From positions 1 to 9,420 of the forward strand of contig DASSLZ010000267.1 in the NCBI GenBank assembly GCA_035689165.1: DNA of 9,420 bases, given 5' to 3'. Below are positions 1 through 7,059 of the stretch, one piece after another. The notes under the pieces are model-generated. The model worked only from the letters and a program-made list of their open reading frames with translations, did not search any database and had not been told where the DNA came from. Numbering within the stretch: position 1 is the first letter of the stretch; each line of letters opens with the position of its first letter. This DNA is from DASQJL01 sp035689165 (GTDB lineage Bacteria; Eisenbacteria; RBG-16-71-46; SZUA-252). The position numbers were made by a program, and so were the translations under genes.

Positions 1-1133
1 CGCACGGCTTCCTGCCGCTCATGGATCTGGGCGCGCCCTCGTGGCGGGCGCAGATCGGAACGGCCGCGTGCGAGTTCGAGCGGCATCTCGGGCATCCTCC
101 GGAGGGCTTCTGGCTTCCGGAGTGCGGCTACGCGCCGGGCGTGGAGGAAGTGCTCGCGGAGTTCGGCGTGCGCTGGTTCGCCGTGGACGCGCACGGCATC
201 CTCGACGCCTGCCCGCGCCCCGTCCCGGGAACCTACGCGCCGCTCCGGACGAAGTCGGGAGTGCTCGCCTTCGGCCGCGACGCCCAGTCCTCGCGCCAGG
301 TCTGGAGCAGCACCGAGGGCTATCCGGGCGACGCCTGGTATCGCGAGTACTACCGCGACCAGGGCTTCGATCTTCCGATCGAGGAAGTCCGGGAGTTCCT
401 GCCATCGGGCGGCACGCGCACCCACCTCGGGCTCAAGTACCACCGCATCACCGACCGCCGCTACCCGCACCGCGAGGCGTACGATCCCGCGCGCGCGTCG
501 GCGCGCGTGGCCGAACACGCGGCGCACTTCGTCGGCGGGCGGCTCGCGCAGGCGCGGGCGGCCTCGGACGCGCTGGGCCAGCCGGCGACGCTGCTCGCGC
601 CTTACGACGCGGAGCTGTTCGGCCACTGGTGGTACGAGGGACCCGATTGGCTCGACCAGGTGCTCGACGGCGTGGCCGCGAGCGGGGAACTGGCCGCGGC
701 CGACCCGCTCGAGGCCTCGACGGCGCTCGCACGCGTGCCCGAAGGAAGGCTCCATCCCTCTTCCTGGGGCGCGGGCGGATACGCGGCGGTGTGGCTGGAC
801 CCGGTGAACGACTGGATCTACCGGCACCTGCTCCGCGCCGCCGAGCGGATGCAGCGCCTCGCCGGGGAAGGGGATCGCGGCGACGCGCTGCGCGCGCGGG
901 CGCTCCGGCAGGCCGGGCGCGAGCTGCTCCTGGCGCAGGCGAGTGATTGGGCCTTCATCATGAAGACCGGGACGCTGATCCCGTACGCCGTCCGCCGCAC
1001 CGAGTCGCATCTCGACCGCTTCGAGCAGCTGGCCTCGGCGCTGGAGAAGGGGCCGCTCGACGCGGCGGCGATCGCGGCCCTGGAAGCGGCCGATCCCCTG
1101 TTCCCGGAACTCGATCCGGGGCTTTTCGCTTGA
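1..1133 (+). CDS. GH57 1,4-alpha-glucan branching enzyme, 5'-truncated
   Basis: This is the C-terminal part (376 codons, from base 3) of a glycoside hydrolase family 57 branching enzyme, which makes alpha-1,6 branches in cytoplasmic glycogen. The frame is open to the window edge and begins with HGFLPL, matching the family's THG(Y/F)LPL segment, so the ATG at 21 is internal. The WLPECGY motif carries the expected nucleophile Glu (codon 120-122, visible residue 40). The PYDAELFGHWWYEGP motif carries the expected acid/base Asp (codon 606-608, visible residue 202). The helical C-terminal region (DUF1957-like) has the family signature SDWAFIMKTGT, with its Trp at 948-950, followed by PYAVRR. Full-length relatives are about 520-540 residues with the nucleophile near residue 183, so about 140-150 residues lie upstream. 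The stop TGA at 1131-1133 lies inside a candidate -35 box. The assignment as branching enzyme rather than amylopullulanase or 4-alpha-glucanotransferase rests on these motifs plus the C-terminal region. Confidence 0.93.
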   Translation, partial: HGFLPLMDLGAPSWRAQIGTAACEFERHLGHPPEGFWLPECGYAPGVEEVLAEFGVRWFAVDAHGILDACPRPVPGTYAPLRTKSGVLAFGRDAQSSRQVWSSTEGYPGDAWYREYYRDQGFDLPIEEVREFLPSGGTRTHLGLKYHRITDRRYPHREAYDPARASARVAEHAAHFVGGRLAQARAASDALGQPATLLAPYDAELFGHWWYEGPDWLDQVLDGVAASGELAAADPLEASTALARVPEGRLHPSSWGAGGYAAVWLDPVNDWIYRHLLRAAERMQRLAGEGDRGDALRARALRQAGRELLLAQASDWAFIMKTGTLIPYAVRRTESHLDRFEQLASALEKGPLDAAAIAALEAADPLFPELDPGLFA

Positions 1134-1159
1134 CACATGGCGCGGCCCGTTCGTAGGCT
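1130..1159 (+). promoter_or_regulatory. Candidate sigma70-type promoter for the lipoprotein operon
   Basis: A perfect -35 hexamer TTGACA lies at 1130-1135, overlapping the branching-enzyme stop codon. A weak -10, TAGGCT (1154-1159, three of six consensus bases), follows after an 18-base spacer. The predicted transcription start is near 1165-1167, leaving a leader of about 37-39 bases. The -35 is strong and correctly placed, but the -10 is poor, which would suit an activator-dependent or repressible promoter. This is inferred from sequence only. Confidence 0.5.
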
Positions 1160-1166
1160 ACGAACG
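1148..1166. promoter_or_regulatory. Perfect 19-bp palindrome, candidate operator
   Basis: Arms CGTTCGTAG (1148-1156) and CTACGAACG (1158-1166) are exact reverse complements around a single central G. The palindrome covers the candidate -10 box and reaches the predicted transcription start, the classical position for a repressor site. It could also fold as an 8-bp hairpin with a three-base loop near the end of the branching-enzyme transcript, but no T-run follows (a C-run does), so an intrinsic terminator is less likely. Confidence 0.5.
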
Positions 1167-1194
1167 TTCCCCCCCTGAACGTCGTTGATCAATC

Positions 1195-1199
1195 GAGGA
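1195..1199 (+). promoter_or_regulatory. Shine-Dalgarno site of the lipoprotein gene
   Basis: GAGGA lies four bases before the ATG at 1204. The spacing is short but usable. It supports 1204 as the start, which also gives a complete signal peptide. Confidence 0.6.
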
Positions 1200-1203
1200 C
1201 TAC

Positions 1204-2403
1204 ATGCTCCGCAGTAACCTCGTACGTGGTGGGATTCTTTTTGTCTCGTTGTCCTTGTCACTCGTTTCCTGCGGCCAGCGCACGCCCAGCGAGCCGGATC
1301 TTCCGACCCGCATCGTCGCCGTGCCGACCACCGACGTCTTCGCCAACTCGCCCCAGCTCGAATCGCGAGAGCTCCTGATCGACGGCCGCGCCACCGACAT
1401 CGAGTGGAACGTGGCCGGGATACCCACCGTGGTGCTCCTGAAGGGCGACACCGGGCGGGGAGGCGACTACTTCGCGTCGGTGCGCGCGATCTGGACCTAC
1501 AATCCGTTCAATCAGGATTCGGTCGCGCTCTACATGCTGGTCCAGTGGTCCGATCCCGCGCCCGACTTCCTCGAGCAGCCCCTGATCACGTCGGTCGACT
1601 GGACCGACGACGACGGGAATTCGCTCATCGATTGCGAGACCAGCGATCCGCTCCACAACCCGGCCAACTGGCATCAGAACACCGCCCTTCACGAAGACCA
1701 GGTCGAGGTGGAGCTCTACAGCGACGCGAGCGGGGACTACCCGGCCGACCGCTGGCGATGGGGCGCGGGCACGACCGATCCCGTCACGCCCGTGAACCCG
1801 ACCGAGATTCCGACGGCGGACTCCACCGAAACCTCCGGTTCGACGCTCCATCCCACGGGTGGATGGTCGGAGGACTTCTACAACAGCGGGTCGGGGTGGG
1901 TGCGCGACGCCGGGCGGGTCACCTATGAGGACAACTTCACCGCCGGCAGCGCCGTCCCGATCTATATCGCGAGCAAGGGGACGCGCGACATCCGTCTGAA
2001 CCGGGGCAAGCCGACGGCCCGGCTCATCTGGCGGTACGTCGCGACGCTGCTCGGCGCCTGCGACAGCATCAACCCGGTCCGCGTCGACGACGCGTCGCAG
2101 CGGGAGAAGACCTGGAACCCGGGCGATTACGTGCCCTCGTACATCAGCGGCATGCCCAGCGCCAGCCAGGCGGACGTGGTCTCGCGGGGCGGGTGGGAGC
2201 GCGGCAAGTGGTCGCTCGAACTGCGGCGCCTGCTGCAGTCGCGCGACCGCGACGGCACGACCACGCGCGGCGCGCCCCATCTGGACGACATCGAGCTTCA
2301 CAGCGGCCGCACGTACGGGATTCGGATCCGCATCTACAACGCGTCCAAGACGCGGAGCAGCGCGTCCCCGATTCTCCCCCTCTACATCAAGCCGAGAAGC
2401 TGA
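1204..2403 (+). CDS. Lipoprotein with EB_dh/DOMON-like heme-binding-type domain
   Basis: This is a predicted 399-residue lipoprotein. The N-terminus has a short basic region (R3, R8), a hydrophobic core (about 11-19) and the lipobox LVSC, so Cys23 would be lipidated. The body resembles the ethylbenzene dehydrogenase gamma-subunit-like domain (EB_dh, DOMON-type beta sandwich). Supporting features are the opening LLIDGRATDIEWN (57-69), the strand ALYMLVQWSDP (108-118), an EDQVEVELY segment (164-172), DRWRWGAGTTDP (182-193, cf. the family's D-W-H-W-K pattern) and, near the end, GDYVPSYI (307-314), ADVVSRGGWERGKWSLELRR (323-342) and a final strand YGIRIRIYNA. Known members bind heme b in periplasmic respiratory complexes. 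There is no CXXCH motif here, and heme binding cannot be shown from sequence. Cys144 and Cys286 could form a disulfide. The next gene starts six bases after the stop. A carbohydrate-binding CBM9-like fold is the main alternative. The family match is by remembered pattern, not by search. Confidence 0.7.
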   Translation: MLRSNLVRGGILFVSLSLSLVSCGQRTPSEPDLPTRIVAVPTTDVFANSPQLESRELLIDGRATDIEWNVAGIPTVVLLKGDTGRGGDYFASVRAIWTYNPFNQDSVALYMLVQWSDPAPDFLEQPLITSVDWTDDDGNSLIDCETSDPLHNPANWHQNTALHEDQVEVELYSDASGDYPADRWRWGAGTTDPVTPVNPTEIPTADSTETSGSTLHPTGGWSEDFYNSGSGWVRDAGRVTYEDNFTAGSAVPIYIASKGTRDIRLNRGKPTARLIWRYVATLLGACDSINPVRVDDASQREKTWNPGDYVPSYISGMPSASQADVVSRGGWERGKWSLELRRLLQSRDRDGTTTRGAPHLDDIELHSGRTYGIRIRIYNASKTRSSASPILPLYIKPRS

Positions 2404-2408
2404 GCGCC

Positions 2409-4022
2409 ATGGCCCGATCGACGCCACACCGAACGCTTCCGAGCGGCCGCGGCTCCGCCGTGGCCCTGGTTTCCATCCTTCTCCTTTCGCTCGCGCCGCT
2501 GATGGTCGCGCGCGCGGCGGCCGGCCAGGTGGCCGAGGCCTGGGTGCACGCGACCCCGATCGAAGCGCTGGGCATCTGGCAGTCGGCGCGCCTCACGGCC
2601 ATGGGCGGACTCACGGTCTCGGCCGAGGACCGCTTCAGCCGGCTGAACGCCTACGAGTACGGCATGAACCCGGCCGGGCTCCTGGGGCTCCGCGACACCT
2701 CCTGGGCGGAGCAGGGATCCGAGTACCAGGATTTCGCCGACGCCTATTACGGCCAGAACCACAGCGCCGTCATCCGGAAGAGCGGGATCCGGGGCGCGGT
2801 GCAGCAGCAGAAATGGGCCCTCGGGCTGGACCTGATCTACGCGTCGCTGGACGCGAGCCGCCACGACATGATCGGAACGCCCGACAACAGCCGCTTCATC
2901 CGCGACTTCGACATTCCCTTCGCCAGCTCGTACCAGCCGATCACCGGCGACCGGACGATCGGCGCTCGGGTCGTCTATCCCGGCGCGGCGCTCACCTACG
3001 CCCGGAGAGCTCCGGTCCTCTCGTGGATCACGCTGGGTGGACGGATCGGATACCGCGAAGAGAGCGAGGACCGGCGCATCGCCGATCCCTACAATCTCGA
3101 GAACACGGCCCGCGCCACGGAGTACACCGCGGGCGCCGTCATCCGCCTCCCGCATGTCGGAAACGCCGTTCGCCTGGCAGGCTTCGGCCAGTACGTGAAG
3201 GACCAGGTGAAGGCCCGCAGCCAGTCGCCGCTCAACGACGACCTCTTCGACTGGGAGCGCCCCACCGTTGCCTATGGGGCCGAGCTCCTCATCGGAACCG
3301 GCCGCATCCGCGGCATCGTCGATGGACGGCATCGCTCCTACGACGGGGAGCAGGTGGCCCAGGTGAACTGGGCGCCGCAGTTCTTCATGAATCCGTTCCC
3401 CTCGACCACCGACACGCGGTACGTCTTCAAGAAGCGGTGGTCCTCGTTCCTCGCGGGATACCGTCACAACGAGGCGAGCACGCGGTGGATGGCGGCGCTC
3501 CCGTGGCTTCCCGCGCACCTGGGCGCCGAGTGGGGCTACTACCGCGAATACGAGTGGATCCGGCCGAACCCCGACGTGCTGCAGATGGCGCTCCCGATGG
3601 ACGTGCGCCGGCTGGGCTACCGGGCCGCGGGCGGCTTCGCGCTCGACCTTCCGGACGGCGACGGCCAGATCGCGGTCGAGGTACACGCCACGCGCGACTT
3701 CCGGAACGACTTCCTCGGCGTGTTCCCGGACATCGCCTCGAGCGAGCGGAGCTATCACCTCGGCGCCGAGTACCGCGTCCTGCACTGGCTGCCGGTCCGG
3801 GCCGGCGTCGCGCTCCTGCGCACCGATCCCGACCGCCGCGACGCCATCGCGCCGTACAAGGGCATCCGCGCCTCGGTGGGCGCGGGGACCTACTGGCGGG
3901 CGCTGGGCGCCCAGATCGACGCGGCCTACGCCCACGAGCATTTCCATCACGAGCCGCTGGATCCTTCGCTGGAAATCGGCTCGGGCGACCAGGCCGTCCT
4001 GACCATCTCCCGACTCTTCTAG
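2409..4022 (+). CDS. Outer-membrane beta-barrel protein of unknown substrate
   Basis: This is a 537-residue protein with an N-terminal signal peptide: R-rich start, hydrophobic stretch SAVALVSILLLSLAPLMVA (16-34) and likely cleavage after ARAAA-GQ or nearby. Start 2409 is preferred because an earlier in-frame ATG at 2193 lies deep inside the lipoprotein gene and would bury the signal peptide. Residues 59-95 read SARLTAMGGLTVSAED and then LNAYEYGMNPAGLLGLRD, recalling the AMGG...D...NPAGL segment at the start of FadL/OMPP1- and PorV-like barrels. The rest has many short alternating aromatic/hydrophobic strands separated by charged, Gly/Asp-rich turns (for example 121-145, 185-215, 235-265 and 444-510). 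It ends VLTISRLF with a terminal Phe, the usual insertion signal of barrel proteins. It lies five bases after the lipoprotein stop and seven before tldD, so it is probably co-transcribed with both. A porin, transporter or assembly-partner role is possible, but the substrate cannot be named. Confidence 0.75.
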   Translation: MARSTPHRTLPSGRGSAVALVSILLLSLAPLMVARAAAGQVAEAWVHATPIEALGIWQSARLTAMGGLTVSAEDRFSRLNAYEYGMNPAGLLGLRDTSWAEQGSEYQDFADAYYGQNHSAVIRKSGIRGAVQQQKWALGLDLIYASLDASRHDMIGTPDNSRFIRDFDIPFASSYQPITGDRTIGARVVYPGAALTYARRAPVLSWITLGGRIGYREESEDRRIADPYNLENTARATEYTAGAVIRLPHVGNAVRLAGFGQYVKDQVKARSQSPLNDDLFDWERPTVAYGAELLIGTGRIRGIVDGRHRSYDGEQVAQVNWAPQFFMNPFPSTTDTRYVFKKRWSSFLAGYRHNEASTRWMAALPWLPAHLGAEWGYYREYEWIRPNPDVLQMALPMDVRRLGYRAAGGFALDLPDGDGQIAVEVHATRDFRNDFLGVFPDIASSERSYHLGAEYRVLHWLPVRAGVALLRTDPDRRDAIAPYKGIRASVGAGTYWRALGAQIDAAYAHEHFHHEPLDPSLEIGSGDQAVLTISRLF

Positions 4023-4029
4023 ACGCTTC

Positions 4030-5478
4030 ATGGACGAGCTCGTCCGCGAGGCGCTCGACACCGCGGTCGCGCGCGGCGCCGGCTATGCCGACGCGCGCCT
4101 GCTCGAGACCCACCGCGAAGACCTGATCGTCAAGGACGGCCGCCTGGCCGGCCTGGAGCAGACCGAATCCCGCGGCATCGGCGTGCGCGTCCTGGTGGAT
4201 GGAGCGTGGGGCTACGCCGCCACCGACGCCACCAGCAAGGAGAGCGTGCAGGCGTGCGCCGCGCACGCGGTGGCGATCGGCCGGGCGAGCGCCCGCGTGC
4301 TGACGAATCCGGTGCGGCTCGCGCCCGAGCCCGCCCATCGCGCCGTCTGGACCTCTCCCTGCGTCGTCGATCCCTTCGCCGTGCCGCTCGACCGGAAGCT
4401 CGATCTCCTGCTCCGCATCGACGCGGCGCTCCGCGCCGTGAAAGGCGTCTCCATCGCCGAGGGGTTCCTCACGTTCGTCCGCCGCCGCCAGCGCTTCCTC
4501 TCCTCCGAGGGCGCCGACATCGACCAGACGGTCACGCGCTCCGGCGGCGGCTACGCGGCCACCGCGGTCTCGGGCAACGAAGTGCAGCGCCGCTCCTATC
4601 CCCAGGCCGAAGGACACCACCAGACGATGGGGTGGGAGTTCATCGAGTCGATCCCCTGGGTCGAAGAAGCGCCGCGCGTGGCGGAAGAGGCGGTCGCGCT
4701 CCTCGGGGCCGATCCCTGCCCGGCGGGGGAGTGGGACGTCGTGCTGGAGGGTTCCCAGCTCGCGCTGCAGATCCACGAGTCGGTCGGGCATCCTTCGGAG
4801 CTCGACCGGGTGCTGGGGATGGAGGCGAACTACGCGGGCGCCTCCTTCCTCACGCTCGACAAGCTGCGCACGCTCCGCTTCGGATCGCCGAAGGTGACGC
4901 TCGTCGCCGACGCCACCCTGCCGCACGGGCTCGCCACGTTCGGCTTCGACGACGAGGGGGTGGCGGCGCAGCGATGGCCGATCGTCCAGGAGGGGCTCTT
5001 CACCGGGTACCTCACCTCGCGCGAGCTGGCGCATCGGGTGGGGGAGGCACGCAGCCGCGGCTGCGTGCGCACCGACGGCTGGCACCACATCCCGATGATC
5101 CGGATGGTGAACCTGAGCCTCATGCCCGGCGCGGGCTCGCTCGAGGATCTGCTCGGCGACACCGACCGTGGGATCTACATGGAGACCAACCGCAGCTGGA
5201 GCATCGACCAGCTCCGCTACAACTTCCAGTTCAAGACCGAGATCGCGTGGGAGATCCGCCGCGGGAAGCGCGTGCGCATGCTGCGGAATCCCACCTACCA
5301 GGGGATCACGACGCAGTTCTGGAATTCCTGCGACTTCGTCTGCGGGGAGGAGGCGTGGCGCCCCTGGGGCGTCGTGAACTGCGGGAAGGGACAGCCGGGC
5401 CAGGTGGCCGACATGACCCACGGCGCGGCCCCCGCCCGCTTCCGGAAGGTGCGCGTCGGAGTCGGCTACGATGACTAG
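4030..5478 (+). CDS. tldD: TldD-type metalloprotease, catalytic subunit
   Basis: This 482-residue protein is a full-length TldD/PmbA-family member, a cytoplasmic zinc metalloprotease subunit that in characterised systems pairs with TldE and cleaves unfolded peptides. E. coli TldD/E acts on CcdA and the microcin B17 precursor. The zinc motif HExxxH is present as HESVGH (residues 249-254, codons from 4774), and the expected third ligand is Cys451 in NCGKGQPGQ (codon 5380-5382). The N-terminal alpha/beta domain (about 1-225) precedes the C-terminal catalytic domain. The sequence after the motif (PSELDRVLGMEANYAGASF) differs from E. coli TldD and belongs to another branch of the family. The start at 4030 fits the family's beginning (EALDTAVARGAGYADARL). 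I see no clear Shine-Dalgarno site, so coupling to the preceding gene (stop seven bases upstream) is likely. The stop codon lies inside the start of the next gene. Natural substrate unknown. Confidence 0.92.
   Translation: MDELVREALDTAVARGAGYADARLLETHREDLIVKDGRLAGLEQTESRGIGVRVLVDGAWGYAATDATSKESVQACAAHAVAIGRASARVLTNPVRLAPEPAHRAVWTSPCVVDPFAVPLDRKLDLLLRIDAALRAVKGVSIAEGFLTFVRRRQRFLSSEGADIDQTVTRSGGGYAATAVSGNEVQRRSYPQAEGHHQTMGWEFIESIPWVEEAPRVAEEAVALLGADPCPAGEWDVVLEGSQLALQIHESVGHPSELDRVLGMEANYAGASFLTLDKLRTLRFGSPKVTLVADATLPHGLATFGFDDEGVAAQRWPIVQEGLFTGYLTSRELAHRVGEARSRGCVRTDGWHHIPMIRMVNLSLMPGAGSLEDLLGDTDRGIYMETNRSWSIDQLRYNFQFKTEIAWEIRRGKRVRMLRNPTYQGITTQFWNSCDFVCGEEAWRPWGVVNCGKGQPGQVADMTHGAAPARFRKVRVGVGYDD
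5458..5461 (+). promoter_or_regulatory. Shine-Dalgarno site of tldE inside tldD
   Basis: GGAG lies nine bases before the ATG at 5471, within the last codons of tldD. It fixes the start of the next gene and fits translational coupling across the 8-base overlap. Confidence 0.55.
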
Positions 5479-6817
5479 GGACGAGGCCCAGGACGTGCTC
5501 GGCCGGGCCCTCGCCGCCGCGAAAGGGCTCGAGATGGAGGCGGTGCTCGGCGGAGGCCGCTCCGAGCTCACCCGGTTCGCCAACAACGAGATCACCCAGA
5601 ACGTCTCCGAGCGCCGCTACGTGCTCTCCGTGCGCGTGGCGCGCGGCCGGCGCACGGGACGCGCGACCGGAAACGACCTGAGCGACGACGGCATCGCGCG
5701 GCTGGTGCGCCGCGCGGACGACGCGGCGCGCCTCTCTCCCGAGATCGAGGATCTGCTCCCCCTCGCGGAGCCGCAAGAATACCAGAAGGTCGACGCGCTC
5801 GACCCGGCGACCGCCTCCCTCGGTCCCGACGCGCGCGCCGCGGCGGTGGAGCGCGCCGTGGCGCGGTGCCGGGACGCGGGGCTGGAAGCCGCCGGCATCT
5901 ACGAAAGCGGGGCGGGCTCGATCGGGGAGTACGGAACCATCGCGCCGCTGGCCATCGCGAACACGAAGGGCCTCTTCGCGCACCACGACGGCACCGCGGC
6001 GCGCTTCACGATCTCGGCGATGGAGGGGGCCGCCTCCGGCTGGGCGTCCGGCGAGTCGCACGCGAGCCGCGACCTGGATCCCGACGCCATCGCGGGGCGC
6101 GCCGTCGAGAAAGCCGTCCGTTCGCGGAAGCCGGAGCGGTGGGAGCCGGGGCGCTACACCGTGGTGCTCGAGCCGGCCGCCGTCGCGGACCTTCTCACCG
6201 ACACCGCCTGGCTCTCCTTCGGCGCGCTGCCGGTCCAGGAAGGGCGAAGCTTTCTGTCGGGGAAGATCGGCCAGCCGGTGCTGGGCGCGAACGTCACGAT
6301 CCGCGACGACCCCTACCATCCGCTCCACCGCGGCATTCCTTTCGACGCCGAGGGGATTCCGGTCACCCCCGTGACCATCGTGGACAAGGGGGTGGCGAAC
6401 AGCCCGGTCTACGATCGGCAGACGGCGGCCCGGGAGGGGAAGGCGTCCACGGGGCACGGACTCCCATATCCCAATCCGTTCGGCCCGATCACCGGCCACC
6501 TGGTGCTGGAGGGAGGCTCGGGAAGCGTGGACGATCTCGTGGCGCGGGTGGAACGCGGCCTCCTGGTCACCCGGGTCTGGTACACGAACGTCGTGGACAC
6601 CATGACGGCGACCCTGACCGGCATGACCCGCGACGGGCTCTTCGCGATCGAGGGGGGGAGGATCCGGGGTGCGGTGCAGAACTTTCGCTTCAATCAGAGC
6701 GTGGTCCGGATGCTGAACGAGGTGGAGGCGCTCTCCGCGGTGGAGCGGGTGGGCGGCGTGGTCTGTCCGGGACTCCTCGTCCGGTCGTTCCACATGTCCA
6801 GCGGGACGGAATTTTGA
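5471..6817 (+). CDS. pmbA: TldE/PmbA-type partner subunit of the TldD protease
   Basis: This 448-residue TldD/PmbA-family protein lacks HExxxH: the equivalent region reads VVLEPAAVADLL (231-242), as in PmbA/TldE subunits that do not bind zinc themselves. The N-terminal domain has the family pattern SELTRFANNEITQNV (31-45). The C-terminal domain has EGRSFLSGKIGQPV (257-270), DDPYHPLHRGIPFDAEGIP (279-297), the segment VVDTMTATLTGMTRDGLFAIEGG (374-396) and VQNFRFNQS (402-410). In known systems TldE completes the active-site chamber of the heterodimer. The ATG at 5471 overlaps the tldD stop by 8 bases, so the two subunits are probably made in equal amounts by coupled translation. The gene ends the operon; a 325-base regulatory gap follows with no convincing intrinsic terminator. 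Confidence 0.9.
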   Translation: MTRDEAQDVLGRALAAAKGLEMEAVLGGGRSELTRFANNEITQNVSERRYVLSVRVARGRRTGRATGNDLSDDGIARLVRRADDAARLSPEIEDLLPLAEPQEYQKVDALDPATASLGPDARAAAVERAVARCRDAGLEAAGIYESGAGSIGEYGTIAPLAIANTKGLFAHHDGTAARFTISAMEGAASGWASGESHASRDLDPDAIAGRAVEKAVRSRKPERWEPGRYTVVLEPAAVADLLTDTAWLSFGALPVQEGRSFLSGKIGQPVLGANVTIRDDPYHPLHRGIPFDAEGIPVTPVTIVDKGVANSPVYDRQTAAREGKASTGHGLPYPNPFGPITGHLVLEGGSGSVDDLVARVERGLLVTRVWYTNVVDTMTATLTGMTRDGLFAIEGGRIRGAVQNFRFNQSVVRMLNEVEALSAVERVGGVVCPGLLVRSFHMSSGTEF

Positions 6818-6858
6818 GCTCGGGGCCGTCCGGCAGCGCGGAAATGTGAAATTACCCC

Positions 6859-6886
6859 TTGCGGGCCGCACGAACCTGAATATAAT
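6859..6886 (+). promoter_or_regulatory. Candidate distal sigma70-type promoter (P1)
   Basis: A perfect -10 TATAAT at 6881-6886 follows a partial -35 TTGCGG (6859-6864) with a 16-base spacer. A perfect -10 stands out in DNA this GC-rich. The predicted start is near 6892-6894, giving a leader of about 250 bases before the receptor ATG at 7143. Confidence 0.6.
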
Positions 6887-6892
6887 CCTGGC

Positions 6893-6927
6893 TTAGAGAC
6901 GAGTTCCTTCCTGCCGGACGTCTCTGG
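6893..6927 (+). repeat. Inverted repeat at the predicted P1 transcript 5' end
   Basis: AGAGACG (6895-6901) and CGTCTCT (6919-6925) are exact reverse complements separated by 17 bases, and two flanking U-G pairs could extend the stem. It begins within one to three bases of the transcription start predicted from TATAAT, so the RNA would open with a stem-loop. 5'-terminal stem-loops are known to stabilise some outer-membrane protein mRNAs. It could instead be a pair of operator half-sites. Confidence 0.45.
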
Positions 6928-7014
6928 AAATCCCCCCCCGCAACCATCGGCTTCGTTCCTTGCCGCCCCATGCGCCGGCCGTTTCGGCTTTCTGGGCGGA
7001 GGGGGCCGCCGGAT

Positions 7015-7030
7015 GGGCTTCCCGAAGCCC
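7015..7030. repeat. Perfect 16-bp palindrome upstream of P2
   Basis: GGGCTTCCCGAAGCCC reads the same on both strands except at the two central C bases, so the arms are seven exact base pairs. It lies about 30 bases upstream of the P2 -35 box, a usual place for an activator site, and inside the P1 leader, where it could form a hairpin with a four-base loop. No T-run follows directly, so it is not a typical intrinsic terminator. Confidence 0.45.
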
Positions 7031-7059
7031 CGAACACTCGAAATCCGAAGGGTTTTGCC

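Noticed and set aside
1185..1192. 8-bp palindrome TTGATCAA before the lipoprotein gene
   Set aside because: It is too short to distinguish from chance and lies in the short leader next to the ribosome-binding site.
2193..2408. Longer start for the barrel gene
   Set aside because: It would overlap the lipoprotein gene by more than 200 bases and place the signal peptide over 70 residues inside the protein.
3427..5595. 722-codon open frame on the minus strand
   Set aside because: It crosses the barrel, tldD and tldE genes in antisense and has no recognisable domain. It is a compositional shadow of tldD.
6818..6860. Intrinsic terminator after tldE
   Set aside because: Only a four-base GCCG/CGGC pairing with a two-base loop is visible and no T-run follows.
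6977..6993. Small hairpin GCCG-TTT-CGGC followed by TTTCT, as a terminator
   Set aside because: The stem is only four to five pairs and the tail is broken by C and G, too weak to call.
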